Under the pieces are notes generated by a model that saw only the letters and a list, made by a program, of their open reading frames with translations, searched no databases and was not told the origin of the DNA. A program made the translations under genes and the position numbers. From Alopecurus myosuroides (lineage: Eukaryota; Streptophyta; Magnoliopsida; Poales; Poaceae), in NCBI GenBank assembly GCA_028641055.1, contig CM054060.1:164150696-164214695 (forward strand): a stretch of 64,000 bases of DNA, in the 5' to 3' direction. Positions 46,123-56,947 of the stretch are shown in pieces (position 1 is the first letter of the stretch; each line of letters opens with the position of its first letter).

Positions 46123-49100
46123 TGTAGCACCCTACCTTTTCACAAAGGTAGAATACCTATGTAGATGCTATTCCTGGGATCACTGATAGCATACACATAA
46201 AAAATGAATATTCATAACAATAGCATCATTCTACAACGTATGATCCATTGGATACGAAATGAAATATTCTTACAAATGGCGTAGTCAACATGGACTATCC
46301 CCAAATAACAAAATTCAAAGCAAATACAACGGAAAGCTATCTTCAATGAGCCTCCTTCTCTTCATGTGCCACAGGCAGACATGTTGGGATGTAGGCTCGA
46401 GATCCTAAACAGTTATTCATCATCCGAATGACCTGCATGTTGGAATATGCAGCCCCCATGGGGGAGGAAGTCAGTACAAACAATGTACTGACAAGTGACA
46501 CTTGTATGGTGACAGTTTTGAGGAATAACTAGCTACATGATATTTGGATGCTGGAGTCTAGGCTATTTGCATAAAGCCAATTTTGTCCTATATTTGATAA
46601 ACCTTTGTAAAACTCTGAAAATCAACATGGGAGACACACCATGTAGTTTAATAAAGGCATCATGGGTAGACACACCATGAAGTTTGGAAATCATCATGGG
46701 TAGACACACCATGAGTTTGAAAAGGTAGCATAGAGGGGAAGACACGCCATGTGCTCTAGGAAAAGGTTGCTACCAAGTTTTAATGCATTCAGAAAAGATG
46801 AGGAGATCCTTCAGCACCAACTATGTCTAGTTTGCTCAAATTGCCCATAATCAAGGACACGGCTAAGATCTTAGTTTTTAACTCTGCAGAGGTTGTGCAC
46901 TTTCACCTCGAGACTCATCCGCCCAAAGAGAAGAATGAGACAAGATCTTTGGGAAGAGGGATTCAACCATACAAGCATGACTCGACGCTCCTAAAATTCT
47001 ACCACCCCATGTCATACAATAGGATGAACCCCCACAACTTACTTAATCTTTGTAGAGCCCATATTACCTCAAGGATGCAGTGGAAACTAACTATACATTC
47101 AAGACCTACATATCTCTTTATTCCTGGGTGGCAATCCACAAGTGTACCCTCAGGTGACAACCACCACATCCATGGCCCTAGGAGTGACCCAGGTGATAAC
47201 CACCATGGACATGGCCCTGAGTAGCCACTCAACATAAACCAAGCAATTACCAATCCACCCAGGCGTTTCATTGGGTTGTTAATTTTCATTTTTAAATCAT
47301 CACAACCCAACAAGTAGCAGCAGTAGTTGTGATAGCATTCTGGTATTTGCTAAACTAGTACCTAGCAGGGGTTTCAGGTTGGCTACACACTACTAGGTGT
47401 TATGAGCATAGGATATACTTGGAAAATAATAATATTACCTATCATGCATACTACTGAAAACACTAATGCAGTTGAAAACAAAAGTAGTACATGAGTATCA
47501 CTTGCCTTGATAGCAGCAACCAGCACAAGCACAACAATCATAGGTGTTGTATTGGTATTCCCCAAAATCTAAACAAGCAATAACCACACAACCATAAACA
47601 TACCACTCAAACAGTATAATCATAAACATGTATGCATGCATGAATGCAAGATTTTGTTTTACACATGTTAGATGTAGTGTTGATGTGTATTTGGTATTAT
47701 ATGAGGTTTATTTAGTTGATATAAGGCTCTGGTTAAGATTTATTTCAATGCAATAATTTAATTATTCTAATTTAGTAGTCCAATAATAGATCTTTAGACT
47801 AATTAAATTTTAATCACACTTTTAAGTTTCTGTAAAAATTGGTCCTTGTTGTTTCTGGACAGAGGACACTAATACCAAGGCAACCCAATTGGTTTCACTC
47901 AAAAATACATTTTAGAATTTGAATTATGGACAGATTACTGATTTGACTAAATTTGAAATAGAAAGTATGTGCATGACACAGTTTTGGTTTTCTCTGGTTC
48001 CATGATGTTCTACAAGTTCTAAGGAATCCAGATACTACAACTTTAACAAAATTGGAATTGTATAACTCAAACTATGAATTAATTGGTGTTTATGAGTGGT
48101 TTTGGTAATTTAAAAACTACTCAAAAAAATTCTACAAAGACCACATGATATTTTTTTATATTTGGGTAGATAATTTAATTAGCTCTCTAAAGGTTCAAAT
48201 CTCACAATTTTTGGATCACTATTTAATTTTCTATCGAATTTATAATGGGACAGCAGTTTCTGTTTTTAAATTGGATTCAAATCAATTTAAACCAGGGGGT
48301 GCTGACTGGCGCTAACGGGGCTATGCCACGCGGCGCTTTCCTAGTGTTGTGTACCGCTTCGCGAAAAGAATCTAATCACGGTCGTTGAGATTGAAACGAA
48401 CAGTAGGGATCTGAGGGGGAGCTCACCGGCGGGGCGTGGCTGGAGAATGGCGATGTGGTGGTTGGCGTCGCAGATGGTTGACAGAGTTGGCGCCTCCGGG
48501 GGTTCTAGCTCACGGAGAAGTGACAACGAGGGACGTAGCGATGCTCCATGGACGATGGAGATGCTGGCGCAGACGCTCGCTTCCGGGAACAGCAGGGAGA
48601 GGTGGACCGAGGCGCGGTGGTCTCCAACGAGCTCAAAGCGCATGGTGTGGCCTCTGTGCTACGCCAAAAAAAATCGAGATGATGGCTTAGGAGATGCGCA
48701 CGGGAGAGAGGAGGAGGAATAGGGCGAGAACGATGGTCGGGGGTACCTTACCCTTGCTGGAAACCGGCGAGAACGACGGCGGCCGTGAATACTCCGGCGT
48801 GGAATTTCTGCGGCCTGGGGGCGTGGTTTCGGGAATGGTTTGGGGGGAAAGAGAGAGGGGGACGGGGGTTTTATCAAGGGGCGCTCAGGGCGTGGAGAAA
48901 CGGCGAGGAAGGTGGAGAACGTGTGAGAGTGCGCTCGGGTTCGGCCGGAGAAAACGGGGGGGTTAGGGATAGACATCACGCTGTCGTCACCGTGGGGCCT
49001 GTTGGAAGAGAGAGAGGGGAGCGCGGGCTGGGTTCGTTTGTCGCGCGCGCGCGAGATAGAGGGTTAGGCCCAGTCGGCTTGTGCGAGGGGGAGAGAGTGG

Positions 49101-49475
49101 AGGGGAGGGAAAACGGGCTGGGCTGTTGGGTTCCTTTTTTTGTACTGTTTATTTTTCTTTTATGTTTCCATTTGTTAAATAAAAGAAACCCCAAGCAATT
49201 ATTAGAATTAGTCAAACTCATTTAGAAAGTTTTGTAAAATTTTAGATTGCAAAGTTTAAAACATTTAAAATGTTTTGGTAATTTTGAAAAACCAAAATAA
49301 ACTTTATTATAGAGAATTTAGTATGGGGTCATTAAGGTATTATTTTTGGAGATGAATTCATATAGGATTTTTGTTTTGTGATGTTTAAATTTTTAAATGC
49401 ACTTTTCTGTAACCATGTCACGATGATATGTACGCATGCTGGTTTAATCTTTTTGAAAAATTCTAGGATGTTACA
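46123..49475 (-). repeat. 5' LTR of element F
   Basis: 3353 bp without insertions. Landmarks are GAATATGCAGCC (46443-46454), the minisatellite (46625-46752), and a GC-rich promoter-like block (48290-49110). The frames at 46823-47224 and 48436-49225 recur in the other LTR with different breaks and are not genes. Followed by GGTGC (49476-49480). Confidence 0.88.
46625..46752. repeat. LTR minisatellite, right copy (four units)
   Basis: Four units of CATGGG(T)AGACACACCATG type against five in the left LTR. Confidence 0.75.
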
Positions 49476-49480
49476 GGTGC

Positions 49481-50678
49481 GCATGGCGTCGTTGATTTTC
49501 TGCGTATAAAAGAGAAGGGAGGGATCAGGGAGGTGCGCTAGGGGCTTGGGAATCGAATGGGACCAAGAAGGGCGGCGGGGACTCACACGGTTGGCCGGAA
49601 ACGGGGGTACACGGAGGTAGCAGAGGGCGACACCAGCGAGAAATAATGGTGGCTACGGGGCACGATCCAGATGGAGAGGAGAGGGGAAACGCAGAGGGGG
49701 TCGGGGCCTACTCATAGGAGCAGAGAGAGGGGCATTCATGGCCTTAATGGAGAGGAATTGCCGGGATTTTATTTCCTCTGTCACGAGCGTGACTCCAGGC
49801 GAGAGGAGGGAGACGATGGTGACGTCAGCAATGATGTCATCCAGCATTTTTCTTTTTTTTCTTTTTTTAATGTTTAATTCATAACTTCTGTTTAATAAGA
49901 CCAAATGACACCAAATATATTCCTAAAATCTTGAATTATTAATATCTTTCAAACAGTATCATTTTTGTAAACAATTCAACATATTTTTACTTTTCAATTT
50001 TGAAATTTGAATAAATCCTTAATAGTAGCTTAATGTGATTTTTAATTTAGAATATTGGTCAAATAAAAGTTCATTGACATACTACATGTTGTAAAATTAA
50101 TTGTGAAAGTCATTACATCTTATTTTCATAATTTTATATTTTAAATTAGGGGTAAATCCTAATAGCAACTTATGTCATTTTCTAATTAGAAAATAATTGT
50201 TATTTTGAATTGGGGTTTAATAAAAATCAGAGAGGAGTCACAAATGCCAATATTGTTTTCCAAGGTCTTTTACTTGTTTTCATAAACAAAATAATTTTAT
50301 ATAAACACTTTATGGTATAATAAATGAAGAAAACAAATTAAATGATTTTTATTCATGTCAAACATTCTGGAGGTGGAGAGGATCAATAAAGGTGATAATT
50401 CTCTAGTGTTTAAACATCATTAACAAATGATTGAAATGAGAACCCTTTTATGAAGTATGGTTTGTTAAAGAAAATAATATGTTTGATTAGGTAAAACCTA
50501 TTCAGTGTTTTAGAAAACAGAGGAAAATTGGGTTATAAAATTCTAGTAGCATTGAAAAAACAATTAATGTAACCTTTGTGTTTGAGTTTTATTTATTTTT
50601 GGTGGGTTGCTTTAATAGAAAACAAAACGTTTTAAATTTTTGTGATTTTTTAACTTTCCAAAAATCAAGGATGTTACA
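49481..50678 (-). repeat. Element C, right LTR, second piece
   Basis: Continues 20992 after element F. 'gcatggcgtcg' corresponds to 'acatggtgctacg' at 8633. It ends AAGGATGTTACA, like F. No gene; AT-rich after 49850. Confidence 0.65.
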
Positions 50679-50683
50679 CTCGA

Positions 50684-51514
50684 CTTCATATCTATAATCC
50701 TTTGTTCGTTCCGCTATTTAAATTGGTGTCAAGACTGCAAACATACTGTACCGGTCACGGTTCAGGTATGGTATTGTCTGAGTTTTCTCCAATGGGAACG
50801 ACACTTGGTCCGAATAGGGTATCGATAATGCATCCTTGCGAGCGGCCCATACTAGTAAGTCAAGTCGTCGTGTCCTGGCGGGCTAAAGAGCTCTACTCTT
50901 CTAGAACCTCGTGGTTCTGGTTGAGGCCGTCGATGTCGGAGTACCCCTCTTAAGAGCGTAAAAGTGGGAATATTCACCCCTGTGAGTCCTGGGTAGGGAA
51001 TATTGCTGGTCATATGTGATACCAATTATTCCTTAACTCAATTTTGTACATCCATCTTCATTTTGCTATATTCATCTCCGTAAATTTAGCTCCCTTATTT
51101 GTTGCTTTGTTTTTTCCTGCGTAAATCCATTCCATCCGATGATATATTGCTACTTTTTATTATTTTACTGCTCATATTCCATTGTGGTTGCATTTTCCTC
51201 CATTCTTATTTGTTGGATAGTCTTGCTAAGTGTGATTTCATAATCACCCTTGCTTATTTTCTAATTTTTGCAGAGTCCGGTGGTAAGGATCTTGAACGTA
51301 GCGACAAGCATTAGGCATATCGATGTGTCGGGATGGGAATAAATAAAATTATTAGGAGTTTACTTTAAGCAAGAACTTTGTATTTCCAAATAATGAATAA
51401 AGTTGCCAATTACTAGCATCTTGTATTGTAAGTTTTAGGTCTCACACGTTTATAATCTTCGGTTTATAAACGTGTGGCGGCTGTTACGCCCAGGCCCAGT
51501 TTGGGGGCGTGACA
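50684..51514 (+). repeat. Element J, right piece: LTR remnant ending GGGGGCGTGACA
   Basis: AT-rich, with AATAAA-type signals near 51337 and 51400 and a terminal CACGTTTATAATC/TTTATAAACGTG inverted pair near 51440-51475. It ends TTTGGGGGCGTGACA, typical of grass gypsy LTR ends. Family unknown. The ORFs are short and unconvincing. Confidence 0.45.
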
Positions 51515-52129
51515 GCCAAGGTCGAACTCCACTCCAAATCTACGTATCTAACTCATAGAAAAATCGGGCACCCTTCGCTCTATCAAGTGGTATGAGATTT
51601 CAGGTTGCTCAACGAGAAAATTTATCCGCATATTTGTTTTCTTCTTCATACCTACAGTCCAAGAAAAATCCATAAAAATACAACTCTAAGTCCTACAAGG
51701 CCTTTGGAACCAATTATAGGTGATACAACACCTTTTGACTGGAATTTTGGCCCAATTTGTGAAAGAGCGTCGGACTATTTTGGCTGTATAATTTCTCTCA
51801 GAACTAGTTTGGAGGTGAGACCAATTTTGCTGGAAAGTGCGTGAGACATTCCTTACAACAAAAAATTCACCCAATTCGGAGCCCGTATGCAAAGCTTATA
51901 GCCGTTTGAACTCAGGTATATTTCTACATTCTGAATCTACAACCATAACATGGAGAATTAGGACTCTAACTTCTCTTTGACCCAAGATGACGTGGGAGAA
52001 CTCCTTGAACAACATATAATTATGTCACTTTGTGTCCACCTTATTTTTTGATAAAATGTATAGGAAGTAGTGGTTGTATTTCTCGTATCTGTCCTGGTCA
52101 TGTCCTCATCACCCCCTCTGCAATCAATA
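51515..52129 (+). other. Noncoding sequence following LTR remnant J
   Basis: Probably leader of element J. TGGTATGAGAT at 51588 resembles a primer-binding site but lies too far from the LTR end. Nothing coding is supported. Element K similarity begins about 52130. Confidence 0.35.
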
Positions 52130-54408
52130 GGTCGGTCCCTTCAAAGATGCATGTCTGCTATCTTTCATTGTTTTTGTGAAGAAATTGTGGAATTCTTCAT
52201 GGACGATTTCTCCGTCTATGGAACTTCTTTTGATAATTGTTTGCAGAATCTTGATAAAGTTTTGCAGAGATATGAGGAGACTAATCTTGTTCTTAATTGG
52301 GAAAAATGCCATTTTATGGTTAATGAAGGAATTGTTCTTGGACATAAAATTTCCGAAAGAGGTATTGAAGTTGATTGAGCTAAAGTTGAAGCTATTGAGA
52401 AAATTCCCTGTCCCAGGGATGTCAAAGGTATTCGGAGTATCCTTGGTCATGTTGGTTTCTATAGAAGGTTTATTAAAGATTTCTCTAAAATATCAAAGAC
52501 TCTTACTAATCTTCTTCAAAAAGATGTATCTTTTGTTTTTGATGAAGATTGTAAAGAAGCTTTTGAAATTTTAAAGAAGGCTTTAATATCTGCCCCTATT
52601 GTTCAACCACCTGGTTTGAATTTAACATTTGAAATTATGTGTGATGCTAGTGATTATGTTGTAGGTGTTGTTCTTGGACAGCGGATAGATAAGAAGTTAA
52701 ATGTTATTCATTATGCTAGTAAATCTCTTGATGCTGCTCAAAAGAATTATGCTACCACTAAGAGAGAGTTCCTAGTTGTAGTTTTTGCTTGTGATAAATT
52801 TAGGCAGTATATTGTTGATTCTAAAGTTACTATTCATACTGATCATGCTGCTATTGAGTACCTTATGGAAAAGAAAAATGCTAAGCCTAGGCTTATTAGA
52901 TGAGTGCTTCTTTTACAAGAGTTTGATTTACATATTGTGGATAGGAAGGGTGCTGAAAATCCTGTTGCTAATAATTTGTCTAGATTAGAAAATATCCCTC
53001 ATGACCCTATTCCTATTAATGATAGTTTTCCTAATGAACAGTTAGCTGCAATAAAAGTGAGCTCTCAAGAGAGTCCATGGTATGCTGATTATGCTAACTT
53101 TATTGTTTCCAAGTATTTGCCTCCTACCTTTACAGCTCAGCAAAGAAGAAAATTCTGCTATGATTTGAGGCATTATTTTTGGGATGACCCACACTTATAT
53201 AAAGAAGGTGTTGGTGGTATTATGCAAAGATGTGTTCCTGAAAATGAACAACGAGAGATATTGAGAAAATGTCATAATAGTTCTTATGGAGGACATCACG
53301 CTGGAGATAGAACTGCACATAAGGTTCTACAATCAGGTTTTTATTGGCCTACTCTCTTTAAAGATGCTAGAAAGTTTATTTTATCTTTTGATCAATGTCA
53401 AAGGGTTGGAAATATTTCTAGACGTAATGAAATTCTTATGAATTATTCTCCTGTTATTGAACCGTTTGATTGTTGGGGTTTTGACTTTATGGGTCCTTTC
53501 CCTCCTTCACAAGGCTACACTCATATTCTTGTTGCTGTTGATTATGTTAATAAATGGGTAGAATCTATACCTACTAAAAGTGTTGATGGTGAAACCTCAT
53601 TAAAAATGCTTAAGGACATTATTTTCCCTAGGTTTGGTGTGCCTAGATGACCGATGGGGGTTCTCATTTTATTCATGGTGGTTTTAGAAAGACTCTTGCT
53701 AAATATGATCTTAATCATAGAATTGCCTCACCCTATCATCCTCAAACTAGTGGCAAGTAGAATTATCAAATAGAGAAATCAAATCTATATTGCAAAAGAC
53801 TATTAACAAATCTAGAAAAAAATTGGGCTAAGAAATTAAATGATGCTCTGTGGGCCTATAGAAATATTTATAAAAATCCCATGGGCATGTCTCCTTATAA
53901 GATGGTTTATGGAAAAGCTTGTCACTTGCCCCTAGAATTATAACACAAAGCAAATTGGGCAGTGAAAGACCTAAATAGAGATTTTAAACTTGCTGGTGAG
54001 AAAAGTTTGCTTGATTTAAGTTCTTTAGATGAATGGAGGAGTGAAGCATATGAAAATGCTAAGCTCTTTAAAGAGAAAGTTAAAAGGTGGCACGATAAGA
54101 GAATTATTAAAAGAGAATTTCATGATGGTGAGAAAGTGCTATTGTATAGGTCTTGTCTCAGATTTTTTGTAGGAAAATTACTCTCGAGATGGGAAGGACC
54201 TTTTGTTATCAAAGAGGTATATCGTTCGGGGGCAATTAAAATTGTTTCCCTTGAAGACAACACTTCGCAAGTGGTGAATGGCCAAAGACTCCAGCATTAT
54301 ATTTCTGGAGATCCTTATAATGAAAATGTTGATTGTATTCGAGCCATGATCCCGGAGGAATTTATTAAGAAGCATATTTTAGATACTGTAGAGTCAGTTT
54401 TAGAATAG
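52130..54408 (+). pseudogene. Pol remnant of element K: RT end, RNase H, integrase
   Basis: RT is present from just before the catalytic FMDDFSVYG (52196 on). RNase H follows (FEIMCDASDYVVGVVLGQR, then TIHTDHAAIEYL). Integrase has HHAGDRTAHKVL and the core WGFDFMGPFPPSQGYTHILV, and beyond a break DGGSHF and SPYHPQTSG. The C-terminus ends at 54406. In-frame stops are TGA 52376-52378 and TGA 52901-52903. A frame break lies at 53648, followed by TAG in the core near 53758 and another stop near 53941. It is not functional. Confidence 0.88.
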
Positions 54409-54479
54409 GTATTAGTTTTGGTAAGAAAACATTCACGAAACATCTTCCAACTTTTATTTTTACTGTTTTTCGAAAATAT

Positions 54480-54747
54480 GAAAAATTATGAGCCGAAAAC
54501 GAGGCGGAGACGGAGCCCGGAGGCTCCACACCATGGGGTGGCGCGGGCCCACCCTTGGCCGCGCTAGCCCATGGTGTGGGCGCCCCGTAGCCCCTCTCCG
54601 ACTCGTTTTCGACCTGGACTTTCCTTTCGTTATGAAACTTTTTGCTATATAATCCCCCGGACCCCCAAGGTCTGTATATTGTTTTCTCGTCGTGTTTCTC
54701 TTTCGAGCGGTTTTCCGCCAGATTACATCTTCAGATCTAGAGCAAAG
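54480..54747 (+). promoter_or_regulatory. U3-like internal promoter ahead of the extra ORF in element K
   Basis: GC-rich sequence with 'ccatggtgtgggcgcccc', 'gtagcccctctccgactc' and a TATATAA box at 54646-54652, about 100 bp before the ATG at 54748. The order resembles the U3 of Athila-type LTRs such as element I (34680-34800 read on the minus strand). It suggests this ORF is transcribed from its own promoter. Confidence 0.5.
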
Positions 54748-55248
54748 ATGGCCGCTCCTGGATCTCCCAAAGATAGTTTCTTTGAGAACGTCGTCAACCC
54801 GTACATGAACGAGTTGAAGATGCATCCCAGGGAATTGCTGCTCAATGACGGGAAGGTGCAGACTGAAGATGTTCGGGGCCCTAAAGGAGAAGACAGTCTG
54901 GAAGCTAGGATGGAAGAACTGGAGCAAGAAGTTTTTAGGTACAAGAAGATGGCGGAGCATGAAGTTGAGATCATCCACAGGATAAACACAGAACAGATCG
55001 CTGAATGCAAGAGGGAGAATTTGAAGCTTTGGGAGGAGATTTTCTCACTCACCAAGACCACCAATGATTTGCAAGCACAACTCTATGATGTGCAGAACCA
55101 GAACTGTGAGTATGAGAACATGTTTAAACGTATAAGCTCTGCTGCTAGTTTCAGGATGTTGGAGACCAGGACATCATTTATGGATGGAGAGCCTTTACCT
55201 TGGAAGACCGAGGATGAGAAGGATTCACCACCACCACCGAAGAATTGA
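54748..55248 (+). CDS. Coiled-coil ORF in the env position of element K
   Basis: ATG at 54748 (MAAPGSPKDSFFENVVNPYM), 166 residues, stop TGA at 55246. The middle is strongly helical and charged (EARMEELEQEVFRYKKM, then EQIAECKRENLKLWEEIFSL). The C-terminus is acidic and ends in a proline run. No signal peptide or membrane segment is visible, so it is not an envelope protein despite its place after integrase. The frame is intact although pol beside it is broken. The open frame extends upstream to 54571, but the TATA box at 54646 argues for the 54748 start. Family and function unknown. Confidence 0.6.
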   Translation: MAAPGSPKDSFFENVVNPYMNELKMHPRELLLNDGKVQTEDVRGPKGEDSLEARMEELEQEVFRYKKMAEHEVEIIHRINTEQIAECKRENLKLWEEIFSLTKTTNDLQAQLYDVQNQNCEYENMFKRISSAASFRMLETRTSFMDGEPLPWKTEDEKDSPPPPKN

Positions 55249-56947
55249 TTCTTCATTGGTATTGGCATCCCCTGGCTTGTTCCAAGTTTGGGGGGAGTGC
55301 CACTGTATCACATCACTATCTTTCATCTTTTTTTCTTTTTTAGTAGAGTCATATCATGAGTAGAGAAGTTATCATATAGGATGGTTTGCAGTATGGAAGT
55401 ATCTCTCCTTAGTTGGTTATCGTTGTATCCATTGGTGTGAGTTGCCAGTTTGAAATATTAATGAGAAGTTTCATCATTTACTTTCTGCACACATTATTTT
55501 AGTTTTCAATTTCTATCATATGGTTAAGATTGTTGTTAGTATTTGGTATCACTCTAGAGATCATCAAGTTAATCTAGTTGGTTTTGACAAACTTAGCTTG
55601 GGTCAGTAGAAATAATATTTTGAGATGATAATATAAGAAAGAGGAATTTGCCTATTAGCTCATAAAATTAGTATTCACAAGTTAAGATCGTTTGTTCTTT
55701 CAATGAATATTGCATTATTGGTTTCATCATATGTATATTTTTTTGTTTTCCCTCAACTCTTATGCTTGCTACCCAGCCTTGCTAGCCAAAAACCCTGTAC
55801 TGAGAGGGAATGCTTCTCGTGCATCCAAACCTTGAGCCCCAAATCCTTGCCATTTGTGTCCACCATACCTTCCTACATGTGGTATTTCACCGCCACTCCA
55901 AGTAAATTGCTCATGTGTTACCTTTAAAACCTTCAAAATTATCCCTGTTTTGTGTTCCTGTTTTAGCTCATGAGGATGCAACACACACCTGGACTAGTGG
56001 CTTCATCCGCTTATCCAAATGCTAGAAGAGCTGGCAGCGGGGTTCCCAGCCCCAAATAATAATACAAATTATCTTCACTCTTTTTCCCCCTAATTTATCA
56101 GTCAAAGCATAATTGTGTAAACAAAAGAGAAAGAGGGATGACATTCTATGCCAGTTGCGTCCTTCTATGGGAGCCGCTATTGTGAAGTCTAGTTGGCTTG
56201 TGACGTACTGTATTTTATGTTTGCCATTCGTTCACATAAAGATACACCTCTCTCAAAATTTATACACTACTCCACGGTTTGTGATTGTTGGCAGGCACCC
56301 GAGGATTCGGTTAGCCATGGTTTTTGTAAGATGGATGGGAGGAGTGTCATGCATTTTATACCTCTGGTTATTAAAATAAAAGCTCTAGCACATGAGTGAT
56401 CAATGCTTCCCTCTGCAAAGGGCCTATCTTTTACTTTTATGTTGAGTCAGTAAACCTACTTCCTTCTGTCTCCAGCAAGCATTTGAGTTGTTGTGATCTC
56501 GCCATCTATATGTTGATTTATTCAATCATGTTTTCTATCTATCTTTGTTTAGCACATGCTCTATTATCTGAATGAATATTACGTTGAAAGCTATGAATCA
56601 CGGTAAAAGGATTGTTATAATTAAACATGTTAAGCTCTACAATATAAGCCTTGTTATAAAGACTTCACCTAAGATAAGTATGATATCATTAAATGTTCTC
56701 TGACCAAGAACAAAGTTTGCCATCACCAATTTTGATTCTCTCTTTTGCATCTTTGTTTGTGACTCCCATTACTCATTTCAACTTAAGTTATATGAGAGGA
56801 AGTTGTTGTCTATAAGGATTGGTGTATAGATAAATGTGATGCTTCTTGTACGTATTTTATTTATCGACTCTTCACTCCATAAACCTGTGGTCATGTTTAC
56901 TGAGTTCAGTTTTGCTTGGGGACAAGCGAGGTCTAAGCTTGGGGGAG
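55249..56947 (+). other. 3' untranslated region and purine tract of element K
   Basis: AT-rich noncoding sequence. 55960-56400 corresponds to the interior of element I in inverse orientation. The purine tract AAGCTTGGGGGAGT (56934-56947) abuts the LTR. Confidence 0.65.

Larger units (their letters stand above)
20993..49475 (-). mobile_element. Element F: Tekay-like Ty3/gypsy chromovirus, minus strand, hosting nested G, H and I
   Basis: LTR ends are TGTAGCAC (20993 and 46123) and AGGATGTTACA (40536 and 49475). A perfect target-site duplication GGTGC lies at 20988-20992 and 49476-49480. The primer-binding site and gag-pol order show that it reads right to left. The long LTRs (3353 bp on the right), an initiator-Met-type primer site and a C-terminal chromodomain on integrase fit the Tekay/Del clade. 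In one ~375 bp stretch (31512 on against 47191 on) I count about 19 LTR differences, near 5%, or roughly 2 million years at 1.3e-8. Pol is mutated in several places. Confidence 0.88.
5232..50678 (-). mobile_element. Element C: old chromovirus-like element, two partial LTRs around nested insertions
   Basis: The left end TGTAGCG (5232) and right end AAGGATGTTACA (50678) match the terminal style of element F (TGTAGCAC and AGGATGTTACA). The LTR body also parallels F's LTR in order, at family-level divergence. Flanking pentamers CTCGG and CTCGA differ by one base and fit a decayed target-site duplication. About 1.1 kb is present twice (7500-8640 and 19863-20992, roughly 94% identical by eye). The simplest reading is remnants of two LTRs with the interior lost and replaced by element D. 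Orientation is inferred from F. Confidence 0.6.

Noticed and set aside
51588..51598. TGGTATGAGAT as a primer-binding site for element J
   Set aside because: It lies more than 70 bp from the LTR end at 51514 and mismatches the initiator Met site.
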